In this document: one piece after another, positions 12,819 through 24,557 of the stretch
Layout of the letters: each line of letters begins with the position of its first letter
Numbering within the stretch: the stretch's first letter is position 1
Origin: Cryptomeria japonica
Lineage: Eukaryota; Streptophyta; Pinopsida; Cupressales; Cupressaceae
Length of the DNA stretch: 64,000 nt
Reading direction: 5' to 3'
NCBI RefSeq assembly: GCF_030272615.1
Contig: NC_081414.1
Span: 811,491,069 to 811,555,068, forward strand
The notes under the pieces: model-generated
What the model was told of the DNA's origin: nothing
The model's input: only the letters and a program-made list of their open reading frames with translations
The model's database searches: none
Program-made: the position numbers and the translations under genes

Positions 12819-13869
12819 TCAATAAGTTCCATTAACTAAAGATGAAATTATTCTTATACAACCAACTGAACCCTTATAATTAATTATTCCACCCAATAAA
12901 TTCTTCAATTTTAGTTACATTAAGGGTTATTGTTATTTCCTTATAATATTTGAATAATTTCAAATTCATTAATTTAATATTAATATAAATTAATTATATT
13001 AATATTAATTAACTTGGCGATTGAATATAAAGATCCAAATGACACTATAATAATCAATTTAGAGTATAGTTTATGAATTTGATTCTGTGTAAGATTTTTG
13101 CAAGAACATTTTGGATCACACTCCATGATCCATCATTGGGATGAAGAGAGTCAAATGATCCATAATCAATTCATTAATAATATATCCAATTAAATATATC
13201 TCACTTTAATGGAAGCTTATTTCCCCGTAAATATTCCAAATAATCATATGCAATAGAGTTACCCCCTTAGGGCTTAAATAATACCCCCATTTAGAAAGTA
13301 AAGCACCCCCTTGAAAACAAATGAAATATCCAACAAAAATATTACCATAAAAATTTCCCTTATATTAAAATAGCCCTAATTAAGTTTTTTTAAATCCCTC
13401 CATTAAGAGGTTATAACAAAATACCTCTTTAAATTTTAAACCCCTTTAAGTAAAAGTGAACACATTAACTCATTAGAATTTTATTTTTATTTTTAATTGA
13501 ACTTTTCCCCCAAAAACTTTATTTTGAATTTAAAGCCCTCTTTTAATATAATATTCCTTTTAAACCCTAGTTAGGGTTTCTCTACTTTAAAAAAAAAAAA
13601 CTTACATTCTTGTCTCGTTTTCTTTTTATTCCTAGCTGAAGTTAAGGTTAAACATTTAACTTTCTTTATTGTTGCAGGGCAGGTAAACCATGGCAAAGAG
13701 TATGGAGGGGCGGGGGTTAAAGGGACGAGGTCGAGCCCCTTGTGGGTCACCATAGTGGTGGCCATGCCACCCACTATGGGTCACTCGGAGTGGTGGTAGA
13801 TCCCTTGGTGGCGAGTAAGGGGGTCATGGCTCCCCACACCGCCACTTCTTCATCTAGTATTTTTTTGGG

Positions 13870-13870
<1 letters not shown>
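12815..13870. repeat. Duplicated segment Y, copy B
   Basis: Matches 3219-4156 but lacks the first 318 bp of the LTR (2901-3218), showing it is a partial tandem copy and not a second complete LTR. It contains an extra block of about 112 bp (13050-13171) flanked by ATAATCAATT. The GC-rich part (about 13690-13850) precedes another TA microsatellite, as in copy A. Confidence 0.8.
13050..13171. repeat. 112-bp indel flanked by a 10-bp direct repeat
   Basis: ATAATCAATT occurs at 13050-13059 and again at 13162-13171. Copy A of the surrounding repeat has a single such site (ATAATCAACT) and none of the intervening sequence. It is either a small insertion with a 10-bp duplication in copy B or a deletion between direct repeats in copy A. 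The insert has no clear terminal inverted repeats. Confidence 0.6.
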
Positions 13871-13933
<63 letters not shown>

Positions 13934-14085
13934 ATATATTGATATATATATGTATATACATATATATATTTATATATATATGTATATATATATATATGTA
14001 TGTATAAACATATGTATAAATATATGTATATATATATATGTATATATATGAGGGTGTATGTATATATATATATCTCTATATATAT
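13871..14085. repeat. (TA)n microsatellite, left of E2
   Basis: TA and TATG repeats following segment Y copy B. They are cut by E2 at 14086 and resume at 31309. The E2 TSD TATAT lies within it. Confidence 0.95.
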
Positions 14086-15184
14086 TGTTGGCAATATGGA
14101 GGAATCGATTATGTGTTGCATTGATGTTTTGTCATTGATGTCAACACTAGCTATTATGGTTGGTTATCGACAGACAAGTTTTGGTTACCGGTAGAAGAAC
14201 TACTGTTATTGGTAAGGGTTTAAGGTTTTACCGGTTGAGAATTTACTGAGAATCTTTGATAGGATGCATAAGTTGTGTTGGTGCGACTTCTACATGCAAT
14301 TCAGGATGCAAAAGGTGATCCTTGATCATGCCTCAACTGATTGGAGACATCACTTTGGCGTGGTGGACCCAAATTAGGTCTGGTACCTATCTAGGTTATG
14401 GACCGATATCATGTTAACATGTTCTCTACACATTACCAAGATGTTTTCTGGATTGGTTAATGTTGTTTTGGTCTAAAGCCGGCATGGCATATCATTGTAA
14501 TATGGATGTATGTAATGATCTTATTGTAATATCTTTAAGGTGGCTGACCTAATTGGTGTAGGCCTTAGGATTTGTATAAATTGATGTAAGATCTCATTGT
14601 AGATCATGGGAGTAATGATCTTGGTCATGGAATGAAATATCATATGCAAAGGAGATTTGGTCGATCATAGGTGATCGAATTGGGTTTATGTAAGAGGTCA
14701 AAGGCCTCTTGTATTGAGCTTAACTGGGACTATAATCAGGCATGGTAGATGTTATTACTAGCAGTTCATTCTTCTGGATTGTTGTCCAATTATCTTGAGG
14801 TGGTTTTAACCTCTTTGTAGTTAGTGAGACTCCTTTGTAATGAGCAATACGCTCTAGGAGGTGTACCTTCATTCATGTGCATGCCCCTTATTGTATCACA
14901 TAATTTCTACAGAAGTATGATCTGACTGTGGGTAGGCTTCCCACCGTGGTTTTTCCCTTTACCTAGTTTTCCACGTACAAATCATTATGTTATGTGGTAT
15001 GGTTGTATTGTGTTAATTCTTTATTTTATTCTTAAGTTTTATTGCTTACTGGTATATGTTTCTGCTATTCCGGTATTCAATGTTTATGTGCTCTCGTTAA
15101 AGGTTATAAAGTGGTTTGATTAATATAATTTGTTGACAAGTGATTGACCCTCCCCCTTTCAGTTGTCCACCGATTATCCTAACA
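14086..15184 (+). mobile_element. E2 5' LTR (1,099 bp)
   Basis: Begins TGTTGGCAATATGG and ends TATCCTAACA, followed at once by the PBS. The shared LTR box is at 14948-14980 (GGTTTTTCCC ... TTTTCCACGTA). The ACCCTCCCCCTTTCAGTTG segment near the end is the counterpart of the C-run before the terminus in the sister LTRs. Confidence 0.92.
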
Positions 15185-15198
15185 ATTGGTATCAAAGC
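15185..15198 (+). other. E2 primer-binding site
   Basis: ATTGGTATCAAAGC, matching the tRNA-iMet primer site apart from an A for G near its end. It starts on the base after the LTR. Confidence 0.85.
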
Positions 15199-15242
15199 TT
15201 TGGTCCTCTTTTGCAGAACCTTAACCGCTTGAGGTAGATCCT

Positions 15243-15650
15243 ATGGCAACTCATACTTCAAATCCAATGACTTACAAAATGAAGGCTACTGCAATTAATG
15301 AATTTAGAACAATGACAAACATTCTATTTAATAGAGACATTTTGATTGGGAAATTATCTGCTTTTGAGCTTGAAGACTTTGGACCCTCTAGAGTTGCAAA
15401 ATTTGAACCTATTTTTCATGCATCATCATCTACCAGCAAGAGTGATTGGAAAGCCTTATATGAAAAAGAATTGGAAGATATGAGGAAAGATGATGAAGAA
15501 TTTGATCAACTTGAAGCCTTATTTGCTAGAAGAGTACCTAAAGGACCGGCAAGAAGTAAGTACGAAGGAAAAGCAAATTTTAAATGCTTCACATGTAATA
15601 AGATTGGTCATTTTGCATCTAGATGTCCTGAAAAGAATGCAAGATTTTAA
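15243..15650 (+). pseudogene. E2 gag, internally deleted, with CCHC knuckle
   Basis: A 135-residue open frame from an ATG 45 bp after the PBS. Residues 1-11 match the start of E3 gag, then the frame jumps to Y-K-M-K-A-T-A-I-N-E, which in E3 lies about 500 bp downstream of the ATG. So about 466 bp encoding the N-terminal gag domain (the K-L-D-G-T-N-Y-G-I-W region of E3) is missing, leaving an in-frame shortened gag. The knuckle near residues 117-130 (C-F-T-C-N-K-I-G-H-F-A-S-R-C) is intact. It is followed by a stop, with the reading frame continuing nearby at 15723. Confidence 0.85.
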
Positions 15651-15722
15651 GAAAGAGTTAATAAATCATTTAAGCCTAATCAAAACACTTATAGATTCAA
15701 GAAAAGCAAACAATGCTACATA

Positions 15723-16238
15723 GTGGATGAAGAAGGAGTAAGTGATGATTCAGAGGATGAACTGGCAGGAGACCTTGCTAGTGGATCCGGCAATGGAAAG
15801 GAATGGGTGTTCTATGCTTTAAAGGAAGATGAACCCAAACTGGCTATCCAGACTGAAGAAAAGGCCCTAGAAGAAAAATTTGAGGGCAGGGATGAATGGG
15901 TAATTAATAGTGGATGCTCACAACATATGACTAGAGATAAAAGAAAAATTTTGTCCTTGCAAGAATACAATGGTAGTCAAGTCAGATTTGGGGATGACAA
16001 AGCATGTATGATCAAAGGTAGAGGTATTATTTCTCTACATGGAAAGCATAATCTTTTAAGTGTTGGTCAATTGGTGGATAAAGGATTCCAACTTCAGTTT
16101 AAAGATAGAAAATGCAAAATCATTAACAAAATTGGTTTGGAGATTGCAACCGGTACTCGGACTATACATAATATCTTTCCCTTGAACACTAGAAATAAGA
16201 CATGTTTGATTGCTCATATTGATGAGAGTCGGTTATAG
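15723..16238 (+). pseudogene. E2 protease region (catalytic Asp replaced)
   Basis: Contains the copia aspartic protease signature, normally W-I-I-D-S-G-C-S-x-H-M-T. Here it reads W-V-I-N-S-G-C-S-Q-H-M-T: the catalytic aspartate is Asn (codon 15906-15908), so cleavage activity is not expected. Downstream H-N-L-L-S-V-G-Q-L and the R-C-K/K-I-I-N block lead into the pre-integrase region. The frame ends at 16238. Compared with E3, about 20 residues after L-H-G-K-H-N are missing. Confidence 0.85.
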
Positions 16239-16239
16239 A

Positions 16240-17100
16240 ATAAGAGGTTGTCTCATGTTAATTCTGATTGTATTGTTAATATTAGTTTAACAAAGGTAGG
16301 TAGAGATATACCTAAGATTAAAAGCCTCATAATCTGGTATGTAAGGAATGGACCAACTAGGAAAGCAAGTTAGAACTTATTTTAAGAGTGTACATGATAA
16401 ATCTAGTGATGTGCTTGATTTGATTCATACTGGCTTATGTGGTCTAGCAAGGACCAGAAGCTTTCAAGGTGATAGGTACTTCATGCTAAAAACTGATGAT
16501 TATTCTAGAATGATGTGGGTGACTTTTCTAAGGGGGAAGTCTGAAGCTTTTGAGAAATTCAAGATCTTCAAAGCAAAGATGGAAACATAAACTAGATTGA
16601 AAATCAAATGTCTAAGATCCGATCAAGGTGGTGAGTTCACTTCTCATGAATTTAACAGTTATCACGAGACAAATGGAATTATGAGACAATTATCTGCACC
16701 CCAGACTCCTCACCAGAATGGAGTAGTGCAAAGGAAGAATAGAACCATTTTGGATGCAACAAGAGCCATGATGATGGAAGCTAAATTTCCTCACATCTAC
16801 TGGAGAGAAGCAGTGAGTATAACAATCTACACCTTCAATAGAGTTCATATCAAAGGTGAAACTAGTAAGACCCCTTATGAATTATGGTTTGGACATACAC
16901 CTACTATTAAATATTTTAGAATTTTTGGAAGGAAATGTTATATCAAAAGGGATGATTCAATTGGGAAGTTTGATCCTAGATGTGATGAAGGGATATTTCT
17001 TGGATATTCAATTCAAAGAAAATCATATAGATAATATAATAAAAGATTACAGAAAATTGTGGAGAGCGCAAATGTGAAAGTGGATGAGCAATACAGAGAT
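16240..17100 (+). pseudogene. E2 integrase relic (D-D-Q active site)
   Basis: After a stop, the zinc-binding part (N-K-R-L-S-H-V-N ...) is frameshifted. The catalytic core survives in two frames, 16348-16590 and 16597-17034. The first Asp is in T-D-D-Y-S-R (16495-16497) and the second in L-R-S-D-Q-G-G-E-F (16621-16623). The third acidic residue, Glu in N-G-V-V-E-R-K-N, is Gln here (16729-16731). The C-terminal Y-E-L-W-F-G and G-I-F-L-G-Y-S blocks are typical of copia integrase. Strand transfer would be lost. Confidence 0.88.
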
Positions 17101-17157
17101 CAATCTATATCATATGATAGAGAACCAGCAGTGGAAATGATTGTAACTAAATAGGCA

Positions 17158-18880
17158 ATGCCTCAATTGGTACAAGACACTGAGACAATTACACTAGTAC
17201 AATCAATAAATTTAACTGTGACTAATGATCAAAACAATGAACCTAAAGTTCACAAGACACCAAGGTATGTAAGATTAAATTATTCTGAAGATCAAATCAT
17301 TGGAGATAGGAACAAGGGAGTTATGACAAGAAGAAGACTAACAAATGAAGAGGTATGTCTTATTTCTCAAATTGAACTGGCATCTGTTATTGAAGCTTGT
17401 AAACATAAACATTGGTTAAAGGCTATGGAAGATGAATTAGAGTAGATAGAGAAGAATAACACTTGGACTTTAGTTCCCTGGCCTAAAAATAAGAATGTTA
17501 TTGGAACTAAATGGGTTTTTAGAAATAAACTAAGTGAGGATGTTTGAGTTATAAGAAACAAGGCTAGATTGGTTTGTAAAGGATATTCTCAAATGGAAGG
17601 AATTGATTGTGATGGGACATTTGCACTAGTTGCTAGAATTGAAGTTGTTAGACTATTTCTTGCCTATGCAACATATAAGAACTATAAGGTCTATCAAATG
17701 GATGTTAAATGTGAATTTTTGAATGGTGAACTTGAGGAAGAAGTATACATTGAGTAGTCTGATGGATTTTCACTGATAGATGACAAAGATGTGGTTTCTA
17801 GGTTAAGGAAAGCATTTTATGGATTGAAACAAGCTCCTAGAGCTTGGTATGCAAGGTTGGATAAATATCTTTTGAAAATTGGTTTTACCAAAGGCAATGC
17901 TGACAATAATTTATATTACAAGATCACTAATGATGATATTCTGATTATTGAATTATTTATTGATGATATCATTTTTGGAGGTGAAGATAAATTGTGCATG
18001 GAATTCTGTAATAGTATCAAGGATGAATTTGAAATATCCATGATTGGTGAGATGAGATTTTTCTTAGGTTTGCAGATTACTCAAACTGACAAAGACATCT
18101 TTATCTATCAAACTAAGTATCTAAGGCAATTGTTGAAGAAGTTTGGTATGGATAATTACAAACAGGTAATACTACTATGGTGACAAGTGAGAATTTATCT
18201 ATCAAAGATACATCTGCATCAGTAAATTTGACAAGGTATAAGTCTATGATTGGTGGCTTGTTATATCTAACTCAGACTAGACTGGATATTATGAATGTAG
18301 TAAGTATTGTTTCAAGATATCAAAGTAATCCTAAAGAAAATTATGAATGTGCAATCAAGAGGATATTTCGGTACTTGCAAGGAACAACATAATATGGCTT
18401 ATGGTATTCTAGAGATGATAACTTCACTTTATGTGCATATATAGATTCAGATTGGGTAGGAGATATAGATGACAAGAAGAGAACTTCTGGTGGAGCTTTC
18501 TTTCTTGGAAAGAAATTGGTTTCATGGATCAGAAAAAACAGTCATGCATTTCTTTATCTACTGCAAAAGCTGAATATGTTGCAACAACAACTAATTGCAC
18601 TCAAGTCTTGCGGATGAAGCAAATGTTGAAGTACATCAAGGCAAATTGTAGTGAACCGGTAGTTATCTATTATGATAACTCTGCAGCTATTGACATATCT
18701 AATAATTTGGTATTTCACTCTAAGACTAAGCACATCTCAATAAAATATAACTTTCTGAAGGAAAAGGTGGAAGAAAAGGAAGTCAAATTGGTTTATGTGA
18801 ACTCTAAAGAGTAGATTGTAGATTTATTCACTAAACTATTGCCTAAGGAATCATTTGAATATTTGAGAGATAGGTTAGGG
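17158..18880 (+). pseudogene. E2 reverse transcriptase and RNase H relic
   Basis: RT starts with P-R-Y-V-R-L-N and proceeds through T-K-W-V-F-R-N-K, Q-M-D-V-K-C-E-F-L-N-G, Y-G-L-K-Q-A-P-R-A-W-Y and the active-site box F-I-D-D (17962-17967). It is broken by stops at about 17443, 17545 and 17755 and a frameshift at about 18170. RNase H follows: K-S-M-I-G-G-L-L-Y-L-T-Q-T-R (about 18240), L-S-T-A-K-A-E-Y (about 18556), Y-Y-D-N-S-A-A-I and T-K-H-I-S-I-K (about 18670-18750). The end near 18880 matches the E3 C-terminus. Confidence 0.9.
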
Positions 18881-19055
18881 GTATCTACCCCTCAGACAAA
18901 AACTTAACTAATGGACCAATGCATCAGTTCGGTATGCATCATTGGCTTTATCCTTTTCTCTGGGTTGATGTAGTGGTGCTACTACTCAGGGGGAGTAGTC
19001 AGCTTTCAGATTCACATAAATTTGATATCTATGTCATATCTTTGGTATTGATGTC

Positions 19056-19066
19056 AAAGGGGGAGA
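19056..19066 (+). other. E2 second (upstream) polypurine tract
   Basis: AAAGGGGGAGA in the context GATGTCAAAGGGGGAGAG, 175 bp upstream of the LTR-proximal PPT. An equivalent second tract occurs in every copia-type element of this window. Confidence 0.6.
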
Positions 19067-19230
19067 GTTATATGTGAAAAAAATAGATCATTTTTAGATT
19101 GGATTACACTCCTTAGGGGGAGTTATGGGAATTGTTTAGTTTTTCATTGTTATAGCTTCTATGAGAAATGTTTGGCATTTCTTGGCACTTAGATGTCTTC
19201 TTTTTCACATCTAGTGTTGCGATCAATGCC

Positions 19231-19242
19231 AAAGGGGGAGAT
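19231..19242 (+). other. E2 polypurine tract
   Basis: AAAGGGGGAGAT immediately before the 3' LTR start TGTTGG. Confidence 0.88.
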
Positions 19243-20067
19243 TGTTGGTAATATGGAGGAATTGATTATGTGTTGCATTGATGTTTTGTCATTGATGTCA
19301 ACACTAGTTGTTATGGCTGGTTACCAACAGACAAGTTTTGGTTACCGGTAGAAGAACTAGTGTTACCGGTAAGGGTTTAAGGTTTGACCAACGGGGCTTT
19401 TATTGAGAATCTTTGATAGGATGCATAAGTAGTGTTGGTGAAACTTCTAAATGGAATTCAGGATGCAGAAGGTGATCCTTGATCATGCCTTGACTAATTG
19501 GAGACATCGCTTTGGCGTGGTGGACCCAAATTAGGTCTGGTACCTATCTAGGTTATGGACCAGTATCATGTTAACATATTCTCTACATGTTATCAGGATG
19601 TTTTATTGACTAGTTAATGTTGTTTTGGTTTAAAGACGACATGGTATATCATTGTAATATCTTTTAGGTGGCCGACCTAATTGGTTTAGGCATTAGGGTT
19701 TGTATAAATTGATGTAAGATCTCATTGTAGATCGTGGGTGTAATGGTCTTGGTCGTGGATTGAAATATCACATGCAAAGGAGATTTGGTTGATCATAGGT
19801 GATCGAATTGGGTTTATGTAAGAGGTCAAAGGCCTCCGGTATTGAGCTTAACTGAGACTGTAATCAGGCATGGTAGATGTTATAACTAGCAGTTTATTCT
19901 TGTGGATTATTGTCCAATTATCTTGAGGTGGTTTTAACCTCTCTGTAGCTAGTGAGACTCCTTTCTAATGAGTAGTACGCTTTAGGTAGTGTGCCTTCCT
20001 GGATGTGTAGGCCCCTTATTGTATCACATAGTTTCTGTAGAAGTATCATTTGACTGTGGGTAGGTTT
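19243..20067 (+). mobile_element. E2 3' LTR, first part
   Basis: Collinear with 14086 onward up to GGGTAGGTTT, where E3 begins. The matching remainder resumes at 31053 with GGCTTCCCACTG. Confidence 0.9.
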
Positions 20068-21141
20068 TGTTGGTATTATGGATGTGTTGCATTGGTTTTG
20101 TCATTGATGTCAACACTTATCAACACTTGTGAACACTTATCAACACTAAAGATCTTTTGTTATGTTCAACGACATGTTTAGTGAGTTATGCACATTCACC
20201 AGTATCTGGTTCACCGACAGGTTATATTGTTAACCAGCATTGAGGCTGATCTGTTATCATCTGGAGATTACTTGGTTATATCAAAGACATTATGTGTACA
20301 CTTTCTTTTGGTGATTTGGTCATTGGTCTAATCGAGTTTTCATATTTGTTGTTACTGGCAAATAGGTCTAGGTTATGGACCGGCAAGCGTTATCTATTCC
20401 AGATCAGCACGACATGCTATGGAGATGTTTAATTGATTGGTTATTATTGTAAATGCATCGAGCCGACATGATGCATTGCATATTGATTCATTTGTAATTA
20501 ATTTAATTGTAAGATTCTTAGTGATCCGACCTACACATTTGGTCTTAGGTTTTTGTATATATGTAAGATCTCATTTGTGAGATTAGGTAATAAGGTGTGG
20601 TAGAGGATTGTAATAAGGTATATGCGAATATAAGTAGAGCCATACACGCAGACATCATTTGAAGATTCAATTAAGGTATGAAGAAGACAATCAGAGATTA
20701 ACCGGTATTGAATCCAACATATGAAGATGCTATTTTGAGCAGTACATTATCATTAGATCTAACCATCCAATTGTAGTCAGTGTGACTCCCATTTTGTGAT
20801 TGAGCAGTGAGCTCTAGGCAATTGGCCTTTTTACATGTGCAGACCCCATTTGTACACACATACTATCTGCAATAGTATCATCTAATTGTGGGTAAGGTTT
20901 CCCACCTTAGTTTTTCTCTTATAGGGTTTCCACATACAAATATATGTGTTATGTGTTGTAGATGTTATTTGTCTTTCTATTTCATGCATTAAAGTTTACC
21001 GGTATTGTTATCAACTATTAAACTGTCAACCGACATTAAGTTTGGTTTACCGATATTATTTTTGGTTAAGTTATATTTGGATTGAAATTAATAGACAACT
21101 GATTCACCCCCCCCCCTCTCAGTTGCCTCTGGGCCCTAACA
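20068..21141 (+). mobile_element. E3 5' LTR (1,074 bp)
   Basis: Begins TGTTGGTATTATGG and ends GGGCCCTAACA. The shared LTR box is at about 20905-20939 (TTCCCACCTTAGTTTTTCTC ... GGGTTTCCACATA). Confidence 0.92.
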
Positions 21142-21155
21142 ATTGGTATCAAAGC
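21142..21155 (+). other. E3 primer-binding site
   Basis: ATTGGTATCAAAGC directly after the LTR end, identical to that of E2. Confidence 0.85.
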
Positions 21156-21198
21156 TAAGTCCTCTTTTTGTAGAAGTTTAACAACTTGAGAAGATTCT

Positions 21199-22206
21199 AT
21201 GGCAACTAATTATTTCAGAAAGGACAGTCCAAAACTTGATGGAACTAACTATGGTATATGGAAGATCAGAATGGAGACACTTCTGAATTGCATTGGAGAA
21301 GACATATGGGATGTTACAAATAATGTCTATGTTGGTCCTACATAGAGTCAACCTAATCGACCTACCTTGGCTAAAGATCAGGAGAATGATTATAAAGCAA
21401 GAGAAGCACTTTGAGTGCATTGTTAGATCAACAAATCATGGGATTATCAGACCGATCTATTGCTAAAGATATTTGGGATAAATTGGAGACATTGAATGAA
21501 GGTGATACCACTGTCAAAAGTGCAAAACTGGAATGCTCCTGTGTCAGGTATGAAAATTTGAAAATGGAAGAAGATGAAAGGATTTCTGATTTTATGTAAA
21601 AAGTTAATGAAATTGTTTTGGGTATACAATGTTGTGGAGATCCTTAAGTGAAGATGAAATTGTTTCTTAAGTTTTAAGAGCATTTCCACTGGCATACAAA
21701 ATGAAAGTAACTGCTATTAATGAATTGAGAAAAATGCCTAATACATCAATATCTAGAGATACTTTGGCTGGAAAACTTTCATCTTTTAAACTTGAAGAAT
21801 TTGGTCTCGTTGCTACAATTAAGACAGATTTAGCTTTCAAACCATCATCATCATTATCTAGAAAAAATCTGATTGCAAAGCACTCTATGCTAGAGAACTT
21901 GAAGAGCTTGAAGCACTATTTGCAATGGAAATGCCTAAAGGTCCAGTTGGAAGTACGTATGAAGGTAAAGCACCATTTAAATGTTTTAACTACAATAAAA
22001 TTGGTCATATGGCATCTAGGTGTCCTAATAGACATGCAAGATTGAAAGAAGAAGCTAAAAGAACATATAAGCCTAACCCTGAATATCAGAGATACAGATT
22101 TAAGAAGAATAGAGACAAATCATATTACTATGTTGATGAAGGAGCTACTCATGATTTTGATGAGGAACCAATAGACAATGGATGGGCTTTTGTTGCGATA
22201 ACATAA
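21199..22206 (+). pseudogene. E3 gag relic
   Basis: ATG at 21199 in the same context as the E2 gag start (TTCTATGGCAACT). The N-terminal domain is present, with K-L-D-G-T-N-Y-G-I-W-K-I-R-M, typical of the plant copia gag domain. The middle has W-D-K-L-E-T-L-N-E-G. Stops at about 21343, 21597 and 21645 and frameshifts near 21410 and 21900 break it. The knuckle (about 21985-22025) reads C-F-N-Y-N-K-I-G-H-M-A-S-R-C: its second Cys is Tyr, so zinc binding is doubtful. Open frame resumes 21925-22206. Confidence 0.85.
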
Positions 22207-22600
22207 GATCAACTGGTACCTACTATTCAACCAGTAGAGCAGGCCCTGGCAGCTAAAATTGAAGAAAAGGATGAATGGATCATTGATTTTGGATGTTCAC
22301 ATCATATGATTGGTGATAAAAGTAAATTCTTAACCTTTCAAGAATACAATGGAGGTTTAGTAATATTTGGGGATGATAAAGCTTGTTTGATCAAAGGAAA
22401 AGGCACTATATCTTTTGATGGTAAGCACAATACTGACAATGTTTATTATGTTGAAGGTTTGAAGTATAATCTTTTGTGTGTTGGTCAATTAGTTAAAAAT
22501 GGATTTTAGTTACAATTCAAAAATGGTAAATGTAAAATCATGAATAGAACTGGTTTGGAAATTGCAACCGATAATTAGACAAGAGGTAATATATTTCATT
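22207..22600 (+). pseudogene. E3 protease relic
   Basis: The active-site box reads W-I-I-D-F-G-C-S-H-H-M: the catalytic Asp is kept (22285-22287) but the Ser of D-S-G is Phe (22288-22290). Downstream Y-N-L-L-C-V-G-Q-L and K-C-K-I-M-N-R-T-G-L lead to the pre-integrase region. There are stops at about 22207, 22507 and 22576. Confidence 0.83.
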
Positions 22601-23480
22601 TGAATAACAATGAGAAGACATGCTTGATTGCACATGTTGATGAAAGTTGGTTACGGCATAAAAGACTTTGTCATGTAAATTTTGATTGCATTGTGAAAAT
22701 CTGTACAACTAAGGCAGTAAGGGATTTACCTAATATTGTTAAACACCACAATCTAGTATGTAAGAAATGTCAATTTGTAAAGCAAGTTAGAGCAAATTTT
22801 AAGAGTATTCCAGAGAAATCTAATAATGTTCCTGACTTTATTCATATTGATTTATGTGGTCCAACAAGAACTAGAAGTTTACAAGGAGATAGATATTTTA
22901 TGCTAATCATTGATGATTATTCTAGAATGTGTTGGGTTACTTTTCTCAGGGAAAAATCAGAAGCTTTTGGGAAATTCAAACTATTCAAGGTAATGGTAGA
23001 GAATGAAACCGGTAAGAAAATCAAATTTTTAAGATCGGATCAAGGAGGTGAATTCACATCGAAGGAATTTGATACATTCTGTGAAGTGAATAGAATCAGA
23101 AGATAGTTATCAGCACCTCAGACACCTTAGTAGAATGGAGTTGTGGAAAGGAAGAATAAAACTATTTTGGATGCAGCTAGAAGCATGATATCAGAAGCAA
23201 ACCTACTTCATGTGTCTTGGAGAGAAGCAGTGAATATAGTTGTTTACACATTCAACAGAGTTCACATCAAAGGTGAAACTGGTAAGACCCCTCATGAACT
23301 ATGGTTTGCTAATACTCCTACTCTTAAATATTTTAGAATATTTGGAAGCAAATGATATATTAGGAGAGATGATTATATTGGCAAATTTGATCCTAGAAGT
23401 GATGAAGGAATATTTCTTGGTTATTCATATAAGAGAAAGGCATATAGATTTTTTAATAAGAGTGTAAAAAATCATTGAGA
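22600..23480 (+). pseudogene. E3 integrase relic (D-D-E retained)
   Basis: The zinc-binding HHCC part is visible (H-K-R-L-C-H ... C-K-K-C). The core has I-D-D-Y-S-R-M, L-R-S-D-Q-G-G-E-F and N-G-V-V-E-R-K-N, so all three acidic catalytic residues remain. Stops at about 23104, 23128, 23131 and 23353 interrupt it. The C-terminal G-K-T-P-H-E-L-W and G-I-F-L-G-Y-S blocks are as in E2. This is the least altered integrase active site of the three copia elements. Confidence 0.88.
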
Positions 23481-23526
23481 GTGCAATGGGAAGATTGATG
23501 AATAGTTTAGAGGTAATTCAAGGTCT

Positions 23527-24557
23527 ATGGACTCAGAACCGACAATTAAGATAATCACAAATGAACCTACAATGAGTACACTAGTACAGAATGTTGATCC
23601 AATCACACTGGCATCATCTAAGAATTCCACAGTGACTACACCCAAGTATGTAAGATTGAATCACTCTGAAAGTCAGATAATTGGGAATAAGTATCAAGGT
23701 GTTATGACTAGAGGAAGACTAGAAAATGAAGAGGTATGTTTAATCTCTCAAATTTAACTAGAAACTATTAATGACGCATGTGAAGATAAACATTGGATTA
23801 AGGCTATGTAACATGAATTGGAGCAAATTGAAAAGAATAAGACATGGACATTGGTTCCCCAGCCTAAAAACAAACAATGTAATTAGAACTAAATGGGTAT
23901 TTAGAAATAAACTTAATGAAGACGGTAAGGTAATCAGAAACAAAACAAGATTAGTGTGTAAGGGATATTCATAGAAAGAAGGAATTGACTACAATGAAAC
24001 CTTTGCATCGGTAGCTAGAACTAAGGAAGTCAAATTATTCCTAGCTTTTGCAACACACAAGAACTATAAAGTATATCAAATGGATGTTAAATGTGCATTT
24101 CTGAATGGTGATCTTAAAGAGGAAATTTACATTGAACAACCTGATGGATTTTCTTTGACAGATGACAAAGATATGGTTTGCAGGTTAAGGAAAGCTTTAT
24201 ATGGATTAAAGAAAGCTCTTAGAGCTTGGTATGCTAGATTGGACAAATATCTTTTAAAGCTTGGTTACACTAAAGGTAATGTTGACATCAACTTATATTA
24301 CAAAGTGACTAATGATGACATCTTGGTTATTGAAGTTTTTGTTGATGATATCATTTTTGGAGGAGAAGAAGGATTGTGTAAAGACTTTTCTAATAAGATG
24401 CAGGAAGAATTTGAAATGTCTATGATTGCGGAGATAAAATTTCTTTTTAGGATTGCAGATTTCACAGACTGACAAAGGTATATTCATAAATCAATCAAAG
24501 TACTTGAAAGAACTGCTAAAGAAATTTGGTATGGAAAACTCTAAACCGGTAAGTACT
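23527..24557 (+). pseudogene. E3 reverse transcriptase, part before the insertion
   Basis: P-K-Y-V-R-L-N at about 23640, then T-K-W-V-F-R-N-K-L, Q-M-D-V-K-C-A-F-L-N-G at about 24077, Y-G-L-K-K-A-L-R-A-W-Y and the F-V-D-D active-site box (24338-24349). Stops at about 23755, 23808 and 23971 and a frameshift near 23870 and again near 24450. The gene is cut at 24557, just after a K-P-V-S-T stretch at the RT/RNase H boundary. Confidence 0.9.
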
